This document shows positions 7,647 to 15,020 of a stretch of 17,082 bases of DNA, piece after piece; position 1 is the first letter of the stretch, and each line of letters starts with the position of its first letter. The DNA is taken from contig USEW01000020.1 in NCBI GenBank assembly GCA_900553845.1, forward strand, positions 1-17,082, written 5' to 3'. Below the pieces are notes generated by a model. It worked only from the letters and a program-made list of their open reading frames with translations, was not told where the DNA came from and did not search any database. The position numbers were made by a program, and so were the translations under genes. This stretch comes from an uncultured bacterium (GTDB lineage: Bacteria; Cyanobacteriota; Vampirovibrionia; Gastranaerophilales; Gastranaerophilaceae).

Positions 7647-7956
7647 TTAGGACAAACAGTTTTTGGGGCTTATTGAGTTTAACATAAAATCGGATTATTT
7701 GAAATGATTAATACATACTTTATATTTGTTTTTGCATATTTTTATAAGACTTTTTGATGTTTGATTTTTGAATCCGATACAATATTTTAGCTATCTGTTT
7801 TAATATATTAATAACGATTTTCTTTTTATGCGGTGTTTCAATTCTCTGGGGAATGTATATACTTGTGTAGTAAGATTTTCAAAAATGTAAAGTTTCTATC
7901 AGTTGTTAATATTTATAACAATTGTTGATAGTAAGTGTTTATGATAAAATACACAT
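7647..7956. other. Intergenic region between clpB and the DUF4127 operon
   Basis: 310 bases with no intact gene. There is no strong terminator after clpB. A widely spaced 8-bp inverted repeat ATCGGATT/AATCCGAT (7689-7696 and 7771-7778) encloses most of the left half. A hydrophobic reading frame, 7757-7870, would encode about 37 residues ending CGVSILWGMYILV. It is broken by an in-frame TGA at codon 5 and has no ribosome site, so it is most likely a decayed membrane-protein fragment or chance. The right end holds the palindrome and promoter listed separately. Confidence 0.5.
7896..7931. promoter_or_regulatory. Operator-like palindrome
   Basis: Imperfect nested inverted repeat: CTATCA (7896-7901) with TGATAG (7926-7931), and inside it TTGTTA (7903-7908) with TAACAA (7916-7921). 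It overlaps the -35 hexamer of the next promoter, the position of a repressor site. No regulator gene is nearby. Confidence 0.45.
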
Positions 7957-7957
7957 A
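7922..7957 (+). promoter_or_regulatory. Promoter giving an apparently leaderless transcript
   Basis: TTGTTG (7922-7927), a 17-base spacer and an extended -10, TGATAAAAT (7942-7950). The predicted start, about 7 bases after the -10, falls on the A of the ATG at 7957. No ribosome site precedes that ATG, which agrees with a leaderless message. Confidence 0.5.
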
Positions 7958-8193
7958 TGAATGAGTATTTTAAAGAAAAAATAAGCTGGTATAAAATGTA
8001 TGCTGTATTTCTCTTGGCTGCAGTGTCAGGGGTTGCCGCGTGGATTTTTAACAATTTAACAAATAGTAATTTATTTTATACTATAGTTGCAGGTTTTGCA
8101 CTTTTGTGTTTATTTTGTGCGATAATTGCTATTGAAATTCGTGTTCGATATTATTTTAAACAAATTTATAAGAAAGGTAAAAATAATGATTAA
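7957..8193 (+). CDS. Small two-helix membrane protein, unknown
   Basis: 78 residues with two membrane segments, about 14-32 (MYAVFLLAAVSGVAAWIF) and 40-62 (LFYTIVAGFALLCLFCAIIAI), and a basic C-terminal tail (RVRYYFKQIYKKGKNN) that should stay in the cytoplasm. It is the first gene of a six-gene operon. The promoter lies so close that the message is probably leaderless. The end overlaps the next small gene by 8 bases. No family recognised; a helper or small subunit for the other membrane proteins of the operon is only a guess. Confidence 0.65.
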   Translation: MNEYFKEKISWYKMYAVFLLAAVSGVAAWIFNNLTNSNLFYTIVAGFALLCLFCAIIAIEIRVRYYFKQIYKKGKNND

Positions 8194-8320
8194 TTATTTT
8201 GGCGGTATACTATTTAGCATTGCTATTTTTATAATCTGTTCATTAATAATTTATTCCACTATAACTGATTGGATGGATGAAAAGAAACTTGAGAAAAATT
8301 TGAAAGAAAATAAATCATGA
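8186..8320 (+). CDS. 44-residue single-pass membrane protein, unknown
   Basis: I place the start at ATG 8186 (MINYFGG), preceded by AAAGG. The longer frame from 8126 would lie almost wholly inside the upstream gene. The product has one membrane helix (about 7-27), then a charged tail rich in Lys and Glu (DWMDEKKLEKNLKENKS). It overlaps the upstream gene by 8 bases and the dCMP deaminase start by 4 (ATGA), so it is translated in series with them. That packing is the main evidence that such a short frame is real. No family recognised. Confidence 0.6.
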   Translation: MINYFGGILFSIAIFIICSLIIYSTITDWMDEKKLEKNLKENKS

Positions 8321-8769
8321 AAAATTGGGATGAGTATTTTTTAGAAATAGCTAAAACGGTTTCAAGCCGTTCAAATTGTATTCGGGCGCAAGTGGGTGCG
8401 GTTATTGTTGATAAAAATAAAACAATAAAATCAACAGGGTATAATGGAACACCAAGCAAAGTCGTTTCTTGTATGGAGATGGGTTTTTGTTATCGGCAAG
8501 AAAATAATATACCCTCCGGCACAAGATATGAAACCTGCAGAAGTATTCATGCCGAACAAAATGCCATTATTCAAGCTGGTATGGATAAATGTAAAGATGC
8601 CACCATGTATATTTGGGGACATAATTTTATTTGTATTTTATGCAAACGTTTTATTGTTCAAGCCGGTATTAAAAATGTCGTACTTCAAAAAGATGAAAAC
8701 TCACCTATACTCAAGTGCACGGTTGAGGATTTGATTAATGAGCTTTCAAATACTGCTTTAAAATTATGA
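8317..8769 (+). CDS. dCMP deaminase (ComEB-like)
   Basis: Zinc-dependent cytidine/deoxycytidylate deaminase family, 150 residues. It converts dCMP to dUMP, the precursor for thymidylate. Zinc ligands and catalytic Glu are present: His78-Ala79-Glu80 in HAEQNAI, and Cys106/Cys109 in ICILC. GYNGTPS (41-47) and the Cys-rich loop SCMEMGFCYR are typical of dCMP deaminases rather than tRNA or free-base deaminases. One oddity: the proline normally before the first zinc cysteine (PCxxC) is Ile105 here. Coupled by ATGA overlaps to genes on both sides. The substrate is inferred from family features; a related nucleotide deaminase remains possible. Confidence 0.88.
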   Translation: MKNWDEYFLEIAKTVSSRSNCIRAQVGAVIVDKNKTIKSTGYNGTPSKVVSCMEMGFCYRQENNIPSGTRYETCRSIHAEQNAIIQAGMDKCKDATMYIWGHNFICILCKRFIVQAGIKNVVLQKDENSPILKCTVEDLINELSNTALKL

Positions 8770-10202
8770 TAAGTATTGCTGTTATTCCTATTGATAATCG
8801 ACCTGTATGTTATGACTTAATTTATGACACATTGTCGATTGATAAAAATATTAATGTTCTGTTCCCGCCAATTGAATTGTTAGGTGATTTAAAAAAAATA
8901 GCTAAAATTGATAAAATATTAGATTGGCTTAACAGTATCAAAAATATTGACGTGATTATTGTGTCGCTTGATACAATAGCTTATGGCGGTCTTATAAGTT
9001 CAAGACGCAGCGATGATAATTTTTTTATCATTAAGAAAAGAATTGATAAATTTATAGACATTGTAAAAAAGCATAATGCTAAAATGTATGGGTTTTCAAG
9101 CATTATGCGTATTTCAAACAATAATGTAAATGAAGAAGAAAAAGATTATTGGGATAAATACGGCAAAATTATTTTTAGGTATTCAAATATTGTCCATAAA
9201 CTTTCAATTCAAAATAGTGAAAATTTAAAATCCGAGTTAAAAAATTTAAGAGAGAAAATACCAAAAAATATTATAGCGGATTATTTAAAAACACGTAATC
9301 GTAATTTTAAAATTAATCAATATTATTTAAGTCTACAAAAAAATAACATATTTAGTACACTTATTTTTTCGCTTGATGATTGCAGCGAGTTCGGGTTGAA
9401 TATTCTCGAAGCTTCAAAATTAAATGAAGAAATAAAAAAATATGACAACAACAATATTTGTGTCAAAACAGGTGCTGATGAAATACCATTCACGCTTGTT
9501 TCTAAAGCTTATAATGATTTAATAAATAAAAATGAGAAATTAAAAATATTTGTTAAATATGCAAATAAAAATTCAATAAACAAGATTTCAAAATATGAAA
9601 ATAAATCAGTTTATGCTTCAGTATCCGAAGCAATAAAGCTTTCAGGCTGTCTTATTGAATATAGCAGTGAAAGCGAATCTGATATTATTTTATTTATAAA
9701 CAATTTTACAAATGAGCAAGGTGAGCTTGTTATGGATATTTTTGAACCAAGTTCGAATTTCATTATTCAGGTTGAAGAAATTAATAAACCTTTTTTTGTT
9801 GTTGATATTTTAAATGCAAATGGTGCAGATTATAAATTTGTTGATGACAATAAAAATATATTTAGCAATGATAAATTTTTAGGTTATAGTGCCTGGAACA
9901 CTACATCAAATTCTCTTGGCCAGGCTATTGCCTGTGCTATTATTAAATATTGTTCTGAAGATTGTGCTGATATTTCTGTTTTTAAAAAAATACAGGCGAT
10001 AAGGCTTCTTGATGACTGGATATACCAAAGCCACTTAAGACAAAAACTTAGACTTGATGAAAAAAATTTAAATAATAAAATATTATATATAAATATGTCA
10101 GAATTTCACAATACAGTTGAAAAGATGTTAAACTATAAATTAGATACTGTAAATTATTTATACCCTTGGAACAGATTTTTTGAAATAAGAGTTGTAATAT
10201 GA
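8766..10202 (+). CDS. DUF4127 family protein
   Basis: 478 residues. Recognised as DUF4127 by its conserved blocks: PIDNRP (8-13), PP-x-x-LLG (34-40), SLDTIAYGGLISSR (67-80), FSLDD (201-205), TGADEIP (235-241), AWNTTSNSLGQA (376-387) and the C-terminal YPWNRFFEI (466-474). Conserved Asp, Arg and Asn residues suggest a hydrolase- or lyase-like active site. The family has no established reaction that I can name. There is no signal peptide or membrane segment, so it is cytoplasmic. It overlaps dCMP deaminase and the GtrA gene by 4 bases at each end. The GtrA neighbour hints at a role in cell-surface glycan or lipid-linked sugar metabolism, but that is inference from context. Confidence 0.85.
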   Translation: MISIAVIPIDNRPVCYDLIYDTLSIDKNINVLFPPIELLGDLKKIAKIDKILDWLNSIKNIDVIIVSLDTIAYGGLISSRRSDDNFFIIKKRIDKFIDIVKKHNAKMYGFSSIMRISNNNVNEEEKDYWDKYGKIIFRYSNIVHKLSIQNSENLKSELKNLREKIPKNIIADYLKTRNRNFKINQYYLSLQKNNIFSTLIFSLDDCSEFGLNILEASKLNEEIKKYDNNNICVKTGADEIPFTLVSKAYNDLINKNEKLKIFVKYANKNSINKISKYENKSVYASVSEAIKLSGCLIEYSSESESDIILFINNFTNEQGELVMDIFEPSSNFIIQVEEINKPFFVVDILNANGADYKFVDDNKNIFSNDKFLGYSAWNTTSNSLGQAIACAIIKYCSEDCADISVFKKIQAIRLLDDWIYQSHLRQKLRLDEKNLNNKILYINMSEFHNTVEKMLNYKLDTVNYLYPWNRFFEIRVVI

Positions 10203-10627
10203 AACAATTAATTTACAATAATCAAAAAACATTATGCCTAAAAAAAATATTTGACGAATATTTACGCTATATATTAATAGGGGTTTTAATCACATGTTTT
10301 GATTTTTTAATGCTTATTTTTCAGGTTGAAATTTTGCATATTTATTATCTTACTGCAGTATCTGTTTCTTATATAATTGCGAATATTATACATTTTATAG
10401 CCTGTGAAAAATTTGTATTTATAACAAACCGAAGAAATTTATCTTCATTAAAATCATTTTTTATTTTTTTTATTCTGGGAATATTTGGGCTTATAATTCT
10501 TGAGATTTGTATGTTCTTTTTTACTGAATGCTTCCATATTTATTATTTATTTGCTAAGGTCATTGCAACAGCTTTTACATTTACTTTCAATTTTTTGAGT
10601 CGTAAATTTATATTATTTAATAGATGA
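10199..10627 (+). CDS. GtrA-family membrane protein
   Basis: 142 residues with four membrane segments, about 25-45, 52-70, 84-106 and 115-135. It has the GtrA hallmarks: a helix-1 start RYILIGVLITCFDFLML and a C-terminal FNFLSRKFILF. GtrA proteins are thought to move or present polyprenyl-phosphate-linked sugars across the membrane for glycosylation of surface polymers. The usual partner glycosyltransferase is not adjacent; the DUF4127 gene is, overlapping by 4 bases (ATGA). Family assignment is good. The sugar and acceptor cannot be read from the sequence. Confidence 0.82.
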   Translation: MKQLIYNNQKTLCLKKIFDEYLRYILIGVLITCFDFLMLIFQVEILHIYYLTAVSVSYIIANIIHFIACEKFVFITNRRNLSSLKSFFIFFILGIFGLIILEICMFFFTECFHIYYLFAKVIATAFTFTFNFLSRKFILFNR

Positions 10628-10636
10628 GAAACTTAG

Positions 10637-11098
10637 ATGATAAATTTATACACATACGAAACAATTATAGGAAATATAACATTATATGAAGAATTTGGCT
10701 TATTATGCAAGCTTTCGTTTGGAAAAATACAATGTGAAAAAGATGAAAATTATAACGAAACAGTAACATTAAAAAATGCATATCGTGAACTTGACGAGTA
10801 TTTTAACAGGAAACGCAAGTCATTTGATATAAAACTAAACTTAAAAGGTACTGAATTTCAAAAAAGCGTGTGGTATGAGCTTATGAAAATACCATACGGA
10901 GAAACACGATGTTATTGTGATATTGCAAAAAATATAAAAAAACCTCTTGCATATAGAGCTGTTGGACTTGCAAACAATAGAAATCCACTTCCAATTTTTA
11001 TTCCATGCCATAGAGTTATTGGTAAAAATGGATGCTTAACAGGCTATAAAGACGGTTTATATTTAAAACAATTTTTGCTTGATCTTGAAAAACAATAA
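10637..11098 (+). CDS. ogt: Methylated-DNA-protein cysteine methyltransferase (Ogt)
   Basis: Suicide repair protein that takes the alkyl group from O6-alkylguanine onto its own cysteine. 153 residues, the single-domain Ogt size. The active-site block IPCHRVIGKNG has Cys124. The helix-turn-helix with its Arg finger is in YRAVGLANNRNPLP (Arg107). KGTEFQKSVWYELMKIPYGET (70-90) is the standard entry to this domain. It lies 9 bases after GtrA at the end of the operon, where the overlaps stop, so it may be less tightly coupled. It converges with the next minus-strand gene with only two bases between stops and no visible terminator. Confidence 0.95.
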   Translation: MINLYTYETIIGNITLYEEFGLLCKLSFGKIQCEKDENYNETVTLKNAYRELDEYFNRKRKSFDIKLNLKGTEFQKSVWYELMKIPYGETRCYCDIAKNIKKPLAYRAVGLANNRNPLPIFIPCHRVIGKNGCLTGYKDGLYLKQFLLDLEKQ

Positions 11099-11100
11099 AA

Positions 11101-11292
11101 TTAAAAATATTTTTCTATATTCCTGATTGACAATCTAAGCTGTTCAACCATACTTAAAATAGGGCAAATCTTTGTATTTTCTAAATTATATTGGCAGTAA
11201 TCTTCAAGGATATTCAAATTATCTCCTATTTTCCTGATGTTTGTTTCAATGTCAGATAAATTTTTGCAATTAACATAATTAAACTTTTTCAT
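11101..11292 (-). CDS. Small hypothetical protein (63 aa)
   Basis: Predicted mostly helical, with Cys9, Cys33 and Cys43 and no recognised motif. Sequence such as IETNIRKIGDNLNILEDYCQ and VEQLRLSIRNIEKYF suggests two helices that could form a coiled-coil or hairpin. A textbook ribosome site, AAGGAGG, lies five bases before the ATG, which is the main evidence that it is real. It is transcribed opposite to ogt and its stop lies two bases from the ogt stop. Function unknown. Confidence 0.65.
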   Translation of the reverse strand: MKKFNYVNCKNLSDIETNIRKIGDNLNILEDYCQYNLENTKICPILSMVEQLRLSIRNIEKYF

Positions 11293-11358
11293 ATTTCCTC
11301 CTTAAAAATAAATATAATAAAATAAGAAATCAATATTATACACCATTCTTTAAAAATA

Positions 11359-11392
11359 TGTTATACTTATAAAAGTTATTCAATATTTGGAG
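11359..11392 (+). promoter_or_regulatory. Extended -10 and ribosome site of the exported protein gene
   Basis: TGTTATACT (11359-11367) is a TG-extended -10 with no good -35. GGAG at 11389-11392 is spaced 5 bases from ATG 11398. The expected start near 11374 gives a short leader. Confidence 0.45.
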
Positions 11393-11397
11393 AAATT

Positions 11398-11988
11398 ATG
11401 AAAAAAGCAAAAAAATATCTTATATTTTTTATACTACTTTTATTGAATTTAACCACACTAATTGCAGCAGGGGAAAATAACGGCTACCAGGTTTACGAAA
11501 TGGAAGATAAACCACAGCGCCAGCTTAAGATCCAAAAAGGGGCTTTTCTTAATGCTATAAATCAACGTGAAATTTCAACACAAACTGCAGATGAAGGTGA
11601 TATTGTAACATTTTTAAATCCCCAAACAATGTATATAGATGATGACATTGTTCTTCCATCTGGTGCTGTGTTTGTGGGAAAAATTACTACAGTTCGCGAG
11701 CCTGTCCAGGGTACAAACGGTGTTTTGAAGATAAATATATTTAAAGTAATTTTTCCGGATAACACTGAATACCCAATGGATGGGTATGTTGGAAATAAAG
11801 ATGACCAGATTATAGGTGGTGAAATGACAGCGCCATTATACTATGATAAAGTTCCGCATTATCCATCAGGATGGAGCAAAGGTGTGCTTCAGTTTTGTCC
11901 GACAAATGTGTATCAACATGGCAAACATACTGTTATTAAAACAGGAAAAGAAGTTACAATTCTTTTAAGACAAGATTTTATATTATAA
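11398..11988 (+). CDS. Exported protein of unknown function
   Basis: 196 residues with a clear signal peptide: KKAKK, a hydrophobic run (8-22) and a likely cut after Ala24. The mature part is beta-rich. Its pattern is KGAFLNAINQ, then DEGDIVTF, IVLPSGAVFVGKIT and finally TGKEVTILL, reminiscent of the small beta-barrel seen in TrbI/VirB10-like and similar periplasmic proteins, where a default value, a 'from the start available' strand and a G-x-V strand recur. That likeness is loose. There is one Cys (near 167) in the mature chain. The gene is alone on the plus strand between two minus-strand genes and converges with the EndoQ-helicase gene 17 bases downstream. Export suggests an envelope role. 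Confidence 0.6.
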   Translation: MKKAKKYLIFFILLLLNLTTLIAAGENNGYQVYEMEDKPQRQLKIQKGAFLNAINQREISTQTADEGDIVTFLNPQTMYIDDDIVLPSGAVFVGKITTVREPVQGTNGVLKINIFKVIFPDNTEYPMDGYVGNKDDQIIGGEMTAPLYYDKVPHYPSGWSKGVLQFCPTNVYQHGKHTVIKTGKEVTILLRQDFIL

Positions 11989-12005
11989 GATTACAAAGTT
12001 TCAGA

Positions 12006-14933
12006 TTAAAACAATTGAAGCTGAATCTTGTTATCTTTTTCCTTATATACCTTTTCAAATTTGCTTAGCTTTAGCAAATCTTGCTCTATTTTAGTAAGAA
12101 ACGGCGAAACAGGAAGATTTTTGAACTGTCCCATCCATCTTCGTTTTTCTGCACGGCTTAGGAACAGCCTTTCCTTTGCACGTGTCATACCGACATAAAG
12201 CAGTCTTTTTTCTTCCTCGATTTCTGCTTGCTCTTTTGCGCGGTATAGCGGCATAATCTCGTTTTCAAGCCCGACAATAAATACACAATTAAACTCAAGC
12301 CCTTTTGAGGAATGCATTGTCATTAAAGTAATTCTATCAGCACGTTTATCAAGTGTGTCTGCTTCTGTCAGAAACGAAACTTCATGAATAAATTCGTTTA
12401 AATTTGAATGTTTTTCTGCAATATTATATAAATGTTTAAGAATATAACTGTCAATGTTTTCTTTAAATTCTATCTTAAGTTCGTCAATCTGGGCTGCTAA
12501 TGATTTTTCATCGTTTAGTTTGTTTAATAGTTTTTTTATTTCCTTGTTTTCACATAGAAGGTCGTTTGAAAGTTTTACATAAGGCATACCAGTTCTTTTA
12601 AGCGATTCGATTATAGGTGGAAGCTGTGATGATGTGCGGTAAAGTATTGCAAAATCCGAAAAGGAATATTCGTTTTCTTCTCCAGAGGCTCTATTTGAAT
12701 CAATAGAGAAAAAAGTATGTCCGCCTATAAGTTTTTCAATTGTACTAGCTACAAACTCAGCTTCTGCTTTTTCTGTTGGCGCTTTATGGATTGTGATTTT
12801 TTCACATGGCTTATCCCACATTGAGACAATATTATAGCACTCAATCATCTGGTTTGACGCTTCGACAATACTATTTGTAGAACGATAATTATTTTTTAAG
12901 TTAATAGTCTTTGCTGAAGGATAGTCATTTGTAAAATTATTAAAAAATCTTGAATCACCGCCACGAAATCCGTAAATTGCTTGGTTTGGATCGCCTATTA
13001 CAAAAATATTCCCGTAAGAAGGTACCAAAAGCTTTATAAGTTGGTATTGTGATTCATCAATATCCTGATATTCGTCAATTGAAACATATTTATATTTTTG
13101 CTGGTATTTTTGCAAAATAGCAGGATTTTCGTTTAGAAGTTTTACTGCAATAGTAATCAGATCATCAAAACATAAAACTCTTCCAAGGATTTTTTCATCT
13201 TTGCACAGTGCTTTTTCCTGTTCGCTCATTACTATAAAATCTTTGTCCAACCCTACTTCTTTATAATTTTCTTTTAATATTGAGTAACACAATGAATGAA
13301 AGGTATGTATATTTACAAAGTCTGATTTATCTTTTAATAATTTTTTAAGCCGTTCTTTCATTTCCTCTGCTGCTCGGTGTGTGAAAGTTATTGCAAGACA
13401 ATTTTTAGGTTCTATATTAAGTTTTGAAACCATATAAGCAATACGGTTTGTAAGAACAGTTGTTTTTCCTGAGCCTGGTCCCGCAATTATAAGCAGTTGT
13501 TTTGATTCATTTTCACAAGCGTTTTTCTGATATTCATCAAGACCGTATTCTTTCTTTTTTTCTGATTTTAGGATATTTTTTGCATTTGCAGCTATTTCTA
13601 TAGATTCATATGTTTTTGTCTTTATTTTAGGTTCATTTTCTTTTTTACTATCAGACTTTATATTAAGTTTAAGTTTTAAATTGAAATAATTTTTTCGTTT
13701 AAGTTCATCTTCTTCAAAAAGTCTAATTACTCCGTATTCTCCATCATACCCAGCTTTTTTTATAACTTTTCCCTGTCGAAGTCTTGAAATACCTTCGCCT
13801 AAAAACTCTGAGGATTTAGAGATCTCATCGATGGGAATATCCTGCAATATAGTAAGTTCTGAACCAAATCTTTTTATTAGTCTTTCATATTCCAATGCAA
13901 CGGACTTACTTGATGGTCCAACACCTAAAATTTCTGAAATTATTTCTTGAAGCGGAACAAGACTAAAAACTTTTCCTGCAGTTTTAGGAAGTTCAAGAAT
14001 TTCTTTTCTGTCTGACAATTCGTGAACTCGATAAGAAACACCGATTGTCATAGGCTTTCCACACACAGGACATATCCCGTTTAGTTTCTTTGTTTCCTCA
14101 GGTGTCAAACATACATTGCATTTTCTATGACCGTCTTCATGGTATTTACCTTCTTCAGGAAAAAATTCTACTGTTCCTATATATCCATTGCCTGTTTTTA
14201 ATGCATTCATAATACTATAATAATCAGGATTATGATCAAAAACCGTGGCTTCTCTTGCAAGTTTTGATGGAGAGTGTGCATCGGAATTTGAAACAAGTCT
14301 AAATCTATCAAGTTTGGACACATGCCAGTTCATCTGAGGGTCTGATGACAAACCGGTTTCAAGTGCAAAAATATGGTCTGATAAATCTTCATAGCATTGT
14401 TCAATCGAATCAAACCCGGATTTTGAACCAAGAACTGAAAACCATGGAGTCCATATATGAGCAGGGATTATATATGCATTTTCACCTGATTCAAGCACTG
14501 TTTCAAGAAGACTTCTCGAATCAAGCCCCAAAATGGGCCGACCATCTGATTTTATATTACCAATTGCATCAAGTCTGTTTCTAAAATTCTCAGCTGTTTT
14601 TAGATTTGGAGCAAAAACAACATGATGAACTTTTCTTGTCTTATCACCTTTTTTGTATATTGTTGAAATTTCGACAGATAATATAAATTTAACAATGTCT
14701 TTACCATCAAAAATTTCTTTTTCTATTTCAGGTTTTAGTCTCAATGTGCCGTCATCGCACTCTACAAGCTTTTCTTTAATCTCGCTAAACCAAGCAGGAT
14801 GTGTGAAGTCTGAGGTCGAAATAACGCTTAATCCTTTTTTCTTTGCCCATAATGCAAGCTCTTCAAGATTGCAGCTTTTACTTGTCGCTCTTGAATATTT
14901 CGAATGAACATGTAAATCAGTGTAATACAACAT
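12006..14933 (-). CDS. EndoQ-like PHP nuclease fused to UvrD-type helicase
   Basis: 975 residues from ATG 14933 (ribosome site AAAGGG; a TTG one codon upstream is also in frame). Residues 1-410 match endonuclease Q. The PHP metal ligands are DLHVHS (Asp6, His8, His10), TSDFTHP (Asp42, His45), Glu88, His103/His104, PAHIWTPW (His159) and SDAH (Asp218, His220). A four-cysteine zinc finger follows (CNVC 272-275, CPVC 288-291), then the EndoQ C-terminal region. Residues 460-950 are an SF1A helicase: Q-motif LDEYQ, Walker A GPGSGKT (485-491), DEYQD (620-624), GDPNQAIYGFRG, NNYRS, TMHSSKGLEF and YVGMTRAKERL. The stretch that should hold the 2B subdomain is about 85 residues, roughly half that of UvrD. 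The protein ends QLQLF, a sliding-clamp-like motif. Expected role: nick beside deaminated bases (uracil, hypoxanthine) or abasic sites, then unwind. Confidence 0.9.
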   Translation of the reverse strand: MLYYTDLHVHSKYSRATSKSCNLEELALWAKKKGLSVISTSDFTHPAWFSEIKEKLVECDDGTLRLKPEIEKEIFDGKDIVKFILSVEISTIYKKGDKTRKVHHVVFAPNLKTAENFRNRLDAIGNIKSDGRPILGLDSRSLLETVLESGENAYIIPAHIWTPWFSVLGSKSGFDSIEQCYEDLSDHIFALETGLSSDPQMNWHVSKLDRFRLVSNSDAHSPSKLAREATVFDHNPDYYSIMNALKTGNGYIGTVEFFPEEGKYHEDGHRKCNVCLTPEETKKLNGICPVCGKPMTIGVSYRVHELSDRKEILELPKTAGKVFSLVPLQEIISEILGVGPSSKSVALEYERLIKRFGSELTILQDIPIDEISKSSEFLGEGISRLRQGKVIKKAGYDGEYGVIRLFEEDELKRKNYFNLKLKLNIKSDSKKENEPKIKTKTYESIEIAANAKNILKSEKKKEYGLDEYQKNACENESKQLLIIAGPGSGKTTVLTNRIAYMVSKLNIEPKNCLAITFTHRAAEEMKERLKKLLKDKSDFVNIHTFHSLCYSILKENYKEVGLDKDFIVMSEQEKALCKDEKILGRVLCFDDLITIAVKLLNENPAILQKYQQKYKYVSIDEYQDIDESQYQLIKLLVPSYGNIFVIGDPNQAIYGFRGGDSRFFNNFTNDYPSAKTINLKNNYRSTNSIVEASNQMIECYNIVSMWDKPCEKITIHKAPTEKAEAEFVASTIEKLIGGHTFFSIDSNRASGEENEYSFSDFAILYRTSSQLPPIIESLKRTGMPYVKLSNDLLCENKEIKKLLNKLNDEKSLAAQIDELKIEFKENIDSYILKHLYNIAEKHSNLNEFIHEVSFLTEADTLDKRADRITLMTMHSSKGLEFNCVFIVGLENEIMPLYRAKEQAEIEEEKRLLYVGMTRAKERLFLSRAEKRRWMGQFKNLPVSPFLTKIEQDLLKLSKFEKVYKEKDNKIQLQLF

Positions 14934-15020
14934 CAATTAACCCTTTCTATTGTTTTAATTATATAAGAAAAATAATAATAAATCTGTATCTCTAAAATAA
15001 TATTAAGTATATGTTAAGTG

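Noticed and set aside
8126..8185. Upstream extension of the 44-residue membrane protein
   Set aside because: The extension would overlap the preceding gene by 68 bases. An internal ATG at 8186 with AAAGG upstream gives the usual short overlap.
14345..14907. Plus-strand frames opposite the PHP domain
   Set aside because: Antisense to a region whose metal-binding residues are conserved; no ribosome sites.
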